Source of the DNA: an uncultured Duganella sp.
GTDB lineage: Bacteria; Pseudomonadota; Gammaproteobacteria; Burkholderiales; Burkholderiaceae
Assembly: GCA_946482635.1 (NCBI GenBank)
Contig: CAMLSG010000251.1
Location: forward strand, 1-6,835
Direction: 5' to 3'
DNA length: 6,835 bases
Both the position numbers and the translations under genes were made by a program. Position 1 is the first letter of the stretch. The number at the start of each line of letters is the position of its first letter. Shown here piece after piece: positions 1-6,452 of the stretch. A model generated the notes under the pieces. The model saw nothing but the letters and a program-made list of their open reading frames with translations. It did no database searches and was not told the DNA's origin.

Positions 1-710
1 AAGCTGACCATCATGCCGCGCGGGCGCAGGCAATCGAGCGAACCGATAAAGGTGTCCTTGCCGATCGAATCGAACACCGTGGAGACGCCTTTGCCGCCGG
101 TGATCTCGCGCACCCGCTCGGTGAAGTTTTCCGTGTTGTAGTTGATCGCGTGGGTCGCGCCATGCTGCAACGCCAGCGCCACTTTCTCGTCTGAACCGGC
201 GGTGCCGATCAGGTTCACGCCAAGGGCACGCGCCCACTGGCAGGCGATCAGCCCCACGCCTCCGGCCGCCGCATGGAACAGGATGGTGTCGCCCGCCTTG
301 AGCGGCGCGGCGCTGTGGAACAGGTATTGCACCGTCATCCCCTGCAGCATCATGGCAGCCGCGGTATCGCTGCCGATTGCATCGGGCAGCTTCACCAGCA
401 GACTGGCCGGCATATTGCGGGCTTGCGCATAGGCTCCGTTCGGACGGCCGGCATAGGCCACCCGGTCGCCCACACGCACATGGCTTACGCCCTCGCCCAC
501 CGCCTCCACCACGCCGGCGCCTTCCTGTCCGAGGCCACCCGGCAGCGGCTGCGGATAGAGCCCGGTGCGGAAATACACGTCGATAAAGTTAAGGCCGATC
601 GCCTCGTGCCGCACCGTCGCTTCGCCAGGGCCGGGCGCCCCTACTTCGACATCGACGTATTCCATCACTTCCGGCCCGCCGGTGCGGGACATGCGAATCG
701 CCTTGACCAT
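1..710 (-). CDS. qorA: NADPH:quinone oxidoreductase (zeta-crystallin type MDR), 3' part cut by window edge
   Basis: This is a cytoplasmic NADPH-dependent quinone reductase of the medium-chain dehydrogenase/reductase superfamily; the family carries out one-electron reduction of quinones. The first 236 residues are present (the family is usually about 325), and the C-terminal third lies left of the window. Visible features are the quinone-reductase signature NFIDVYFRTGLYP at residues 41-53, GxEGAGVV at 61-68, GDRVAY at 81-86, and the glycine-rich nucleotide-binding motif AAAGGVG at 147-153 followed by LIACQWARALG. The zinc-ligand cysteines and histidines of alcohol dehydrogenases are absent, as expected for this subgroup. 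From memory it resembles E. coli Qor closely through the SLDCLxxRGxMVSF stretch at its visible end. The ATG at 710-708 has an AGGAG six bases upstream. It lies 11 bp after the hydrolase gene on the same strand, so the two are probably co-transcribed. The physiological substrate cannot be read from the sequence. Confidence 0.93.
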   Translation of the reverse strand, partial: MVKAIRMSRTGGPEVMEYVDVEVGAPGPGEATVRHEAIGLNFIDVYFRTGLYPQPLPGGLGQEGAGVVEAVGEGVSHVRVGDRVAYAGRPNGAYAQARNMPASLLVKLPDAIGSDTAAAMMLQGMTVQYLFHSAAPLKAGDTILFHAAAGGVGLIACQWARALGVNLIGTAGSDEKVALALQHGATHAINYNTENFTERVREITGGKGVSTVFDSIGKDTFIGSLDCLRPRGMMVS

Positions 711-716
711 TCAATA

Positions 717-721
717 CTCCT
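717..721 (-). promoter_or_regulatory. Ribosome binding site of the quinone oxidoreductase gene, abutting the upstream stop codon
   Basis: On the minus strand the sequence reads TAG (hydrolase stop, 724-722), AGGAG (721-717), TATTGA, then ATG (710-708). The Shine-Dalgarno begins at the base after the stop codon, with ideal 6-base spacing. This fixes the qor start and indicates that both genes are read from one transcript, probably with reinitiation. Confidence 0.8.
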
Positions 722-2305
722 CTAGTGTGTGATAAAGCCGCGCTCGCGCAGCCATTGTGTCATGCGTGGGTAGTGTTCACGCGCCCAGTGCGTGGAGTTG
801 ATGTAGGCGTTGCCGCCGTCGACGTCGGTTTCCCACAAACCGTGCGCGGCACGCGGCAACATCCAGACCTGGTGGTCTTTGTGGCCGCTCGCATCGAGCG
901 TCTGCCGGAACAGTTCCGCGCTCTTGTGCACCGGTACGAAAGCATCTTTCTCGCCGAGGATGTATACCACGGGCGCTTTCAGCTTCTTCAAGTCCGGCAG
1001 CGGATCGTAGCTATAAAAGGCCGTGCTGGTCTCGCTCGGCTTCTCTTTCAAGGTGTCCGGTATGATTTCGACCTGGCTCGCCCAGCGCGCGCTCTCGCCG
1101 GCGCGTGCCGCGGCCAGCAATTCGGCGCGATTGGCGCCGCGGCTGGTCACCCAGCGCATCAGCTTTTCCTGGTAGGCGGCGCCGGCCTTGATTTCTTCTT
1201 CGCTGAAGCCCTGCGCGCGCAACGTGTTCTCGATGCGGTACACCTCCTGCTCGGCAGGCGGTACGGCCGATGCGGCTTGCGCGATCACGAAGGCAACCTT
1301 TTGCGAACGGACCGCCGCCAGCGGCGCCAGCCAGCCGCCCTGGCTGTGCCCCCAGGTGCCGATCGCGCCAGCCTTGATGTCGCTGCGCTTGCCGAGCAGC
1401 TCGATGCCTGCAACGGCATCGTCGGCCAACTGCTCCATGGTAGCCTTGTTGAATTCACCGGTGGATTTGCCGACGCCGCGCTTGTCGTACATCAGCGCGG
1501 CCATGCCATGGGCTGCGAAGTAATAAGCTTGCAGGGCATAGGCGCCGCGCGGGGCGGGACTCGACATCTGTGTCAGTACGATGGCGGGGAACGGCCCCTT
1601 CCCTTCCGGCAGCACCAGGGTGCCCGAGAGGGTAACGTCGCCATTCCTGAAGGTGACTTCCTCCGATCGGAATTGCAAGCGGCGGCCGGTCTCCTTCTTG
1701 CCGGCCTGCTGCCAGGTCACCTTGTTGCCCTCGAAGCGCATGGTCGTTTCGCGCACTTCGGGATTCAGGTTGCCGGCGCCGGCGTAATACACTTTCTCGC
1801 TTTCGGCGAACATGGAGGCGTAGCGGCCGGTGTTCATATCGCTGTAAAACATTTGCGGGAAGTCGCCCCACTCCGACAGCACGACCACGCGCTTGCCGGG
1901 AAATTCATAAGCGCCCAGCAGCGGCTGGTGGCGTGCCGGATCATCGGCCAGGGTGCGGCGGAATGCGAACTTGCCGTCCTTCCCGTTCAGGCTCACTTTG
2001 CCGGCCAGCAGGTCGCCTTGCAGCTTGCCGTCAAATTGCAGCATGCCGTCCGGGCCGGGCAGGTTGAAGCGCACCTGCTTGCCCTGCTGCGCGACGGCCT
2101 CCAGGGGCAGGCCTTTTTTCTCGAAGGCGGGCATGTCGACAGTGGCCTTGCCATCCGCGCCAAAGTGCGGCCGCAGGAAATTGACGTCGTTGCCGACGCC
2201 GTAGGTGCCGACCCAATGGCCGGCCAGTGCGGGCGCTGCGGCATGCGCTGCGAATGTGGCCGTGGCGGCAGCAATGGCGACGACCGCGCCAAGGATGGTT
2301 TTCAT
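722..2305 (-). CDS. Exported serine alpha/beta hydrolase with N-terminal beta-rich domain
   Basis: This is a predicted periplasmic or secreted serine hydrolase (esterase or peptidase-like) of 527 residues. A Sec signal peptide covers residues 1-22, with a hydrophobic Ala/Val core and AHA before a likely cleavage at 22/23. Residues about 28-210 look beta-rich (GHWVGTYG, FDGKLQGDLLAGKVSL) and resemble the non-catalytic N-terminal domain of related hydrolases. The catalytic alpha/beta fold follows from about 215. It shows YDKRGVGKSTG at 273-283, the nucleophile elbow GHSQGG with Ser321, the acid motif GEKDAFVP with Asp454, and AAHG with His488, a complete catalytic triad. About 70 residues of helical cap (roughly 360-430) separate the elbow from the acid. 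The ATG at 2305-2303 follows GAGGAG with 7-base spacing. The gene begins 65 bp after mgsA and is followed closely by qor. Substrate is unknown; general S9/COG1073-like annotation is as far as the sequence allows. Confidence 0.9.
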   Translation of the reverse strand: MKTILGAVVAIAAATATFAAHAAAPALAGHWVGTYGVGNDVNFLRPHFGADGKATVDMPAFEKKGLPLEAVAQQGKQVRFNLPGPDGMLQFDGKLQGDLLAGKVSLNGKDGKFAFRRTLADDPARHQPLLGAYEFPGKRVVVLSEWGDFPQMFYSDMNTGRYASMFAESEKVYYAGAGNLNPEVRETTMRFEGNKVTWQQAGKKETGRRLQFRSEEVTFRNGDVTLSGTLVLPEGKGPFPAIVLTQMSSPAPRGAYALQAYYFAAHGMAALMYDKRGVGKSTGEFNKATMEQLADDAVAGIELLGKRSDIKAGAIGTWGHSQGGWLAPLAAVRSQKVAFVIAQAASAVPPAEQEVYRIENTLRAQGFSEEEIKAGAAYQEKLMRWVTSRGANRAELLAAARAGESARWASQVEIIPDTLKEKPSETSTAFYSYDPLPDLKKLKAPVVYILGEKDAFVPVHKSAELFRQTLDASGHKDHQVWMLPRAAHGLWETDVDGGNAYINSTHWAREHYPRMTQWLRERGFITH

Positions 2306-2370
2306 GCAGGCTCTCCTCTATCTTGTAATGAGGGCGCTACATTGCCAGCGCGCGTGGCGCCGGCCAAGAA

Positions 2371-2769
2371 TCATGCGACAGGCTGCGATTTTGCGGCATC
2401 AGCCTGCAGTTGCGACAGCACCAGGTGGGCGCTGGCCATGTTGGTAGCGCAAGCAACGTTGTGCACGTCGCAGGCCCGTACCAGTGCATTGATATCCGGT
2501 TCGTGCGGCTGCGGCGTCATCGGGTCGCGCAGGAAGATGATGGCATCGATGTGCCCGTCAACCAGCAGGGAGCCGATCTGCAAATCGCCGCCCAGCGGGC
2601 CGGAATGCTTGCGTTCCACCGTCAGGCCCACTTCCGCGATCAGGCGGCCGCCCGTGGTACCTGTCGCGCACAGTTTGCAGGTGCGCAGGAATGCGGCGTA
2701 CTCGCGGGCCAGCGCGATCATGTCGTCTTTTTTCTTGTCGTGGGCAATCAGGGCAATGCGGGGCGTCAT
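2371..2769 (-). CDS. mgsA: Methylglyoxal synthase
   Basis: This cytoplasmic enzyme converts dihydroxyacetone phosphate to methylglyoxal and inorganic phosphate (EC 4.2.3.3), a bypass of lower glycolysis; known homologues are inhibited by phosphate. The 132-residue protein matches the small MGS-like fold. Aligned by eye with E. coli MgsA, which numbers nine residues higher, every active-site residue is kept: His10 and Asp11 in LIAHD, the phosphate-binding TGTTGG at 36-41, SGPLGGD with Asp62, the RDP motif with Asp82, and His89 and Asp92 in PHEPD. The C-terminus is about 10 residues shorter than that of E. coli. The ATG overlaps the stop of the preceding transporter gene as ATGA (2769-2766). 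Only a weak purine-rich stretch (AAAGAGAA) precedes it, so translation is probably coupled to the transporter. The stop is at 2373-2371. Confidence 0.96.
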   Translation of the reverse strand: MTPRIALIAHDKKKDDMIALAREYAAFLRTCKLCATGTTGGRLIAEVGLTVERKHSGPLGGDLQIGSLLVDGHIDAIIFLRDPMTPQPHEPDINALVRACDVHNVACATNMASAHLVLSQLQADAAKSQPVA

Positions 2770-3689
2770 TTCTCTTTACCTTTCACTTTCGACAGCAGAT
2801 AGATACCGGCCAGCACCAGGGCCGTTCCCGCCAGTTGCCAACTGGTGACGGGTTCGGACAGGATGACGGCGCCAAAAAACAGCGTGGAAACAGGGCCAAT
2901 CATACCCGCCAGCGAAGCGGGACCGGCCCCGATGCGCTGCACAGCCATCATGGTCATAAACACCGGCATCACCGTGCACAGGATGCCATTGACCAGCGAC
3001 AGGCCATAAACTTCCATCGGCTGCACCAGCAGCGCTGCAGGCCGCAGCAGGAAAAACTGGCCGATACAGGCAGCGCTCGACACGCACATGGCGTATGACA
3101 CCAGGCGCAAGGAGCCAAGGCGCTTGACCATTTCTCCGGAACCCAGCAGGTACAGCGCATAGGCCAGCGCGGAGCCCAGCACCAGCAGCGAACCCAGGGC
3201 TACATTGCTGCCGCCGTCGCGCAGGTCGTGGAAGAACACCAGCACGATGCCGGCGTAGGCGGTCAGCAGCGAGAGCCACTGGCTGCGGCCGATATGCTTT
3301 TTCAGCCATAGCGCGGAAGCCAGCAGCACAAAGGACGGGGTCAGGAACAGGATCAGGCGCTCAAGGCCGACGGTAACGTATTCCAGGCCAAGGAAATCGA
3401 GATAGGATGAAAGGTAGTAGCCGACCAGGCCCAGGCCGACCAGGCGCCACGCATCAGCGCGGCTTAATGGCGGATCGGTGCGCATCTTCCACAGCGCGAT
3501 CGCAGCGAAGACGGGCAGCGAGAACAGCATGCGGAAGGCGATCACCGTGACCGCGTCGAGGTGGTAGCGGTACAGCAGCTTGGCGACGATGGCCTTGGTG
3601 GAAAACAGGATGGCGCCGCCGATAGCAATCGCCAGCCCTCCCAGGTAGGCGGCGCGTTTGCCCTGCGGTTCCGATGTGGCTATTTCCAT
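2766..3689 (-). CDS. EamA/DMT-superfamily inner-membrane transporter
   Basis: This is a predicted drug/metabolite transporter of 307 residues, the standard size for the ten-helix EamA family. Two homologous five-helix halves are visible: residues about 14-154 and 163-300. Hydrophobic segments lie near 14-36, 45-67, 82-99, 105-128, 138-154, 163-183, 195-215, 226-248, 258-278 and 284-300. Each half carries the family pattern near its fourth helix ([17 protein letters not shown] at 109-125; [19 protein letters not shown] at 256-274, followed by SEP). I chose the ATG at 3689-3687 because it gives family length and the N-terminus [11 protein letters not shown] ahead of helix 1. An open frame continues upstream to 3995 but runs into phoD. 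No good Shine-Dalgarno is present (GGTGG ends one base before ATG), and a TACAAT lies at 3701-3696. The stop overlaps the mgsA start. The substrate is unknown; the mgsA coupling suggests a metabolite, which is inference only. Confidence 0.92.
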   Translation of the reverse strand: MEIATSEPQGKRAAYLGGLAIAIGGAILFSTKAIVAKLLYRYHLDAVTVIAFRMLFSLPVFAAIALWKMRTDPPLSRADAWRLVGLGLVGYYLSSYLDFLGLEYVTVGLERLILFLTPSFVLLASALWLKKHIGRSQWLSLLTAYAGIVLVFFHDLRDGGSNVALGSLLVLGSALAYALYLLGSGEMVKRLGSLRLVSYAMCVSSAACIGQFFLLRPAALLVQPMEVYGLSLVNGILCTVMPVFMTMMAVQRIGAGPASLAGMIGPVSTLFFGAVILSEPVTSWQLAGTALVLAGIYLLSKVKGKEK

Positions 3690-3704
3690 GCCACCATTGT
3701 AGCG

Positions 3705-3729
3705 GCAAGCCGCCAGGCTTGCTGGCGGC
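3705..3729. repeat. Two overlapping, mutually exclusive inverted repeats upstream of the transporter
   Basis: One dyad pairs GCAAGCC (3705-3711) with GGCTTGC (3716-3722) around a 4-base loop. The other pairs GCCGCCAG (3709-3716) with CTGGCGGC (3722-3729) around a 5-base loop. They share bases, so RNA could form only one at a time. They sit 16-40 bases before the transporter ATG. Function is unknown; both are short and GC-rich and could be chance. Confidence 0.45.
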
Positions 3730-3762
3730 CCGCCAAAACCGGCCTGCGGCGGCTGCATGCCA

Positions 3763-3789
3763 GGTGCCTGACCCTGCGGGTCAGGCACC
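3763..3789 (-). terminator. Perfect 12-bp stem-loop after phoD, terminator-like or an intergenic repeat unit
   Basis: The arms GGTGCCTGACCC (3763-3774) and GGGTCAGGCACC (3778-3789) are perfectly complementary around a 3-base loop. The element begins 22 bases after the phoD stop in the direction of phoD transcription, the right place for a 3' end. No run of T follows on the minus strand (TGGCATGC), so it is not a textbook intrinsic terminator. It may instead protect the mRNA 3' end, or belong to a dispersed palindromic repeat family. A weaker outer pairing, TGCCAG (3758-3763) with CTGGCA (3802-3807), encloses it. Confidence 0.6.
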
Positions 3790-3811
3790 GTTGTGCCGGT
3801 TCTGGCAGCGT

Positions 3812-6307
3812 TTACGACACCACTACGGCCGCCTGGCCAGCGGTCACGGTGGCGGTCGTGACCTTGGCAATCACGGTCGCCGGCGCATTGCCTCCAACCA
3901 GCTTGTTCACCTGCTTGAACTGGGCCACCAGCGAGCCCGGCGTCAGCGTCACCACGGTGAAGCCTTGCGCGTCGGTGTTCACATGGCGCAGCCAAGGGTT
4001 GCTGTTCAGGCTGGACAGTTGCTGCGCCAGGCCGACCAGGGTGGCGAAGTTGGAATCGGCCTTGATGGCCGACAGCACCGCATCCATGGTGGCGTCCAGC
4101 AGCGCCTCCGGCACGCCTTTCGCACCCAGCGCGCCGCGCAACTGGATCATCAGCGAAGTCGCCAGCGAATCGGCCGTCGGCGAAACCTTGCCCATGGTGT
4201 AGTCCAGCAGGTTCACGTTGAGCGTGATGGTGCCCACGTTCGGCACCGGCACCGACAGCGGCAGGGACACCAGCGTGCCCAGGCTGCCCAGGTTGGCCGC
4301 TGCTTCGCGCAGGTAGGTGAAGAAGGAATCGGAGCTGACACCTGCCGATACCAGGTCCACCATCACTGGCGTGCCGCCACCCGCCGCATCGTAGTCATCA
4401 TTGACGGTGCCGGCGAAGAAGGAGTGGATGTCGCCGGTCAGCGCCACCACGTTGCCGATGCTGTTGGTCTTCAGGTGCGACATCAGGGCCTTGCGTTCGG
4501 CGTTATAGCCGTCCCACTGGTCGCAGTTGATCAGGAACTTGCGGAAGTAAGGCGCCAGCGCAGCAGCCTGGCCCGAAGCAACCACGAATACCGATGCAGC
4601 GCCCTTTGCCTGCACGTCCGGCTTGATGTAGCCAATAGCAATCCCTTGCGCGGCTGCGGTAGCCTGGGCAAGAGCGTTGCCGCCCGACTTGGCCACGTTT
4701 TCTGCCTGCCCGAACGCCAGCACCGCCACGCTGGCCTGGGTCGAGTTCAGCCCGGCGCCGACGGCAGCCGTCAGGCGCGCGCTGGTGTCGCCGCCTCCGG
4801 CCGCGGAAGTGGCGATCGCTGTTCCGGCTGCGGCAGCCACGGAAACCGAAGCACCGGCGGTCATGGCGCCGACAATGGCGCTGGCGACCGGCACGTTGCC
4901 GCCGGTGGAGGTGGCAGCCGTGGTGCTGATATCGGTCACCAGCTTGGTCAAGGCCTGCAGCGCCACCAGGGTGGCGATGGCATCGGTGCCGCTCAGGCCC
5001 ATGCGCAGCAGCGACACTTCATTGCCCCACAGTTTCCAGGTGGCGGTGGCGGCCTTCATGGTGTTCTTCCACCAGTCGCGCTGGGTGGCGCCCAGCATGC
5101 TGATGGCAGCCAGCGGATCGCTGCCGCCAACTGCTGCGACCTTCTGCGCTTCGGCAGCGCTATACAGGTCTTGCGCCACCAGGTAGCGCGCGCCGATGCT
5201 GCCCAGCGGCTGGCCGGTGGCCGGATTGGTCATCTGCTCGGGTACCACGTGGTCGGCGCGGTACAGGCGCTCGTCGGTCATCACCAGCTGCATCAGTTTG
5301 CCGAACTGGAAATCGCGGTAGATCTTGATGTTCTGGAAGCCGGTTGCGGCGCTGTCGAGCGCGACGTCGGCCGGCATGAATTCAAACCAGGCCTGGTTGG
5401 CGCTGCGGCGGCGGTTGGTGTCGTGCTTCTCGCCTTCGGCGTAGGTCTGGGTATCGCCCCAGGAATCGTCGCTGAATTCGTGGTCGTCCCAGATCGCGAT
5501 GAAGGCGAAGCGCTCGTGCACGGCCTGCAGGCGCGTATCGGTACGGTACTTCTTGTACAGGTAGCGGTAATCGGCCAGGGTGGTTGCGTATTTCGCGCCC
5601 GAACTGCCGTTCTTGAAGGTGCCGTCCGGCAGGGTCAGCGCGCTGTGACGGGTTTCGACGGAGCCGACCTGGAAGGCCTCGCCCACGGTCTCGTAAATGT
5701 AGTCGCCAAGGTGGACGATGAAGTCCAGTTTTTCATTTTTGGCAATATGATCCAGCGCGCCCCAGTGGTTGATGCTCCAGTCCTGGCAGGTCAGGTAGGC
5801 AAACTGCAGCTGCGACACGCTGGCGTCGGCCGCCGGCGCGGTCTTGAAGCGGGCCACGTTGGAACGCACGTCGCCTGCGCTGAACTGGTAAAAGTAGACG
5901 GTATTCGGCTGCAGGCCGGTGACCTTGTGGCGGATCGTGTTATCGAAATCGGCGTTCAGCTCGATCTGGGCATCGACCACCATCGTGCCTTCGAGCGCCT
6001 TGTTGCCGCCCAGGGATGCCGTATTGTCGGCCGCGCTGACCTGCACGCGCACCGTCACGCCGCTCTTGGCGGTGACGGTGGCCACGTCGTCCAGCGAAGT
6101 CGGCACCACGCGGGTCCAGAGCATGATGCTGTCGGCGCGCGGATCGCCGGAGGCTACGCTTTGCGGGAATTTCCAGTTGGCGCCGGTCGCAGGCGGCAAG
6201 CCGGGTGCCGGCGGGGTGTAATCGCTGCCGCCGCAGCCTGCCAGGCCGCTGGTAGCAGCCGATACAGTAATGAAGCCGCCCAATTTGATAAATTGCCGAC
6301 GATCCAT
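3812..6307 (-). CDS. phoD: PhoD-family alkaline phosphatase/phosphodiesterase, Tat lipoprotein, with two large insertions
   Basis: This is a predicted extracytoplasmic metallophosphoesterase releasing phosphate from mono- or diesters, 831 residues against roughly 500-600 usual for PhoD. The N-terminus has the twin-arginine motif DRRQFIK (2-8), a hydrophobic stretch, and lipobox LAGC with Cys25, so export by Tat and lipidation are likely. A PhoD_N-type domain spans about 45-157 (FPQSVASGDP, MLWTRV). Catalytic-domain motifs follow: LTCQDW with Cys174, HLGDYIYE with Asp202 and Tyr205, WDDHE at 273-277, GNE at 428-430, WDGYNAER at 598-605, and GDIHSFFAG at 625-633 with His628. By comparison with Bacillus PhoD, Cys174, Asp202 and Tyr205 are likely iron ligands. 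Ala/Gly/Thr-rich sequence (about 437-592) and a second insert (about 660-768) interrupt the motifs. NPWLRHVNTD at 770-779 then resumes the usual family ending, followed by a Val/Ala/Thr-rich tail. The ATG follows AAGGAG (6317-6312) by four bases. yebC diverges upstream; no clear Pho box was seen. Confidence 0.93.
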   Translation of the reverse strand: MDRRQFIKLGGFITVSAATSGLAGCGGSDYTPPAPGLPPATGANWKFPQSVASGDPRADSIMLWTRVVPTSLDDVATVTAKSGVTVRVQVSAADNTASLGGNKALEGTMVVDAQIELNADFDNTIRHKVTGLQPNTVYFYQFSAGDVRSNVARFKTAPAADASVSQLQFAYLTCQDWSINHWGALDHIAKNEKLDFIVHLGDYIYETVGEAFQVGSVETRHSALTLPDGTFKNGSSGAKYATTLADYRYLYKKYRTDTRLQAVHERFAFIAIWDDHEFSDDSWGDTQTYAEGEKHDTNRRRSANQAWFEFMPADVALDSAATGFQNIKIYRDFQFGKLMQLVMTDERLYRADHVVPEQMTNPATGQPLGSIGARYLVAQDLYSAAEAQKVAAVGGSDPLAAISMLGATQRDWWKNTMKAATATWKLWGNEVSLLRMGLSGTDAIATLVALQALTKLVTDISTTAATSTGGNVPVASAIVGAMTAGASVSVAAAAGTAIATSAAGGGDTSARLTAAVGAGLNSTQASVAVLAFGQAENVAKSGGNALAQATAAAQGIAIGYIKPDVQAKGAASVFVVASGQAAALAPYFRKFLINCDQWDGYNAERKALMSHLKTNSIGNVVALTGDIHSFFAGTVNDDYDAAGGGTPVMVDLVSAGVSSDSFFTYLREAAANLGSLGTLVSLPLSVPVPNVGTITLNVNLLDYTMGKVSPTADSLATSLMIQLRGALGAKGVPEALLDATMDAVLSAIKADSNFATLVGLAQQLSSLNSNPWLRHVNTDAQGFTVVTLTPGSLVAQFKQVNKLVGGNAPATVIAKVTTATVTAGQAAVVVS
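4004..4330 (-). other. Second PhoD insertion (about residues 660-768)
   Basis: Between the conserved VDLVSAGVSS segment (650-659) and NPWLRHVNTD (770-779), where related enzymes have a short link, there are about 110 extra residues. The insert holds a hydrophobic, proline-spaced beta-like stretch (LVSLPLSVPVPNVGTITLNV) followed by probable amphipathic helices (residues about 711-767). The boundaries are estimates from motif positions, not an alignment. Its role is unknown; it may contact the substrate or the first insertion. Confidence 0.55.
4532..4999 (-). other. First PhoD insertion, Ala/Gly/Thr/Val-rich low-complexity segment (about residues 437-592)
   Basis: About 155 residues separate WGNEVSLL (427-434) from CDQWDGYNAER (595-605), motifs that lie close together in typical PhoD proteins. 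The segment is dominated by small residues (for example SVSVAAAAGTAIATSAAGGG near 487-506) with very few charged side chains, and has repeated helix-like Ala stretches. It could be a flexible or beta-helical surface module, or partly membrane-associated. The reading frame is intact throughout, and the motifs on both sides are kept, so this is not a frameshift artefact. Confidence 0.6.
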
Positions 6308-6420
6308 AAGTCTCCTTCAATATAAAAGTTGTTGTTTTACGATGGTAACTTTACAAGCCGATGAAATGCCCTCGAGGAAAGCTACTAAACATGCCTGCAA
6401 GGGTTGCGCGAGCACTTTTG

Positions 6421-6436
6421 GTCGCGCCGGCGCGAC
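6421..6436. repeat. Perfect 16-bp palindrome in the phoD-yebC intergenic region
   Basis: GTCGCGCCGGCGCGAC is identical to its own reverse complement. It sits about 22 bases upstream of the likely yebC -10 element, and 114 bases upstream of the phoD start on the other strand. It could be an operator for a dimeric regulator or a bidirectional stem-loop. In GC-rich DNA a chance CG-rich palindrome is also possible. Confidence 0.5.
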
Positions 6437-6452
6437 AAATTCATAGAGGTAC

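Noticed and set aside
142..725. Plus-strand open frames across the left edge
   Set aside because: They are opposite the qor coding region, which has clear family motifs and a ribosome site.
2342..2367. Possible terminator hairpin between mgsA and the hydrolase (TTGCCAGCGC against GCGCCGGCCAA)
   Set aside because: The pairing has a mismatch and a bulge, and no T-run follows on the minus strand; too weak to call.
725..2848. 707-codon open frame on the plus strand opposite the hydrolase and mgsA
   Set aside because: It spans two well-supported minus-strand genes and an intergenic gap and has no recognisable family, so it is an antisense shadow.
3690..3995. N-terminal extension of the transporter frame up to 3995
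   Set aside because: The extra 102 residues overlap the phoD 3' end on the same strand, cross the stem-loop, and are absent from the ten-helix EamA pattern; the start at 3689 fits family length.
4750..4920. Ala-rich stretch of phoD considered as a frameshifted or degenerate region
   Set aside because: The minus-strand frame is uninterrupted, and conserved PhoD motifs resume in the same frame afterwards, so it is a genuine in-frame insertion.
3674..6325. 883-codon open frame on the plus strand opposite phoD
   Set aside because: It mirrors phoD almost end to end. Its translation is rich in His/Arg/Gln/Gly without domains, typical of the antisense of GC-rich coding DNA, and it has no ribosome site.
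6318..6400. Pho box or clear sigma-70 promoter upstream of phoD
   Set aside because: The region is AT-rich with TTTCAT and CTTGTAA, but no pair of CTGTCAT-like repeats and no -35/-10 pair at sensible spacing stood out. A scored matrix scan would be needed.
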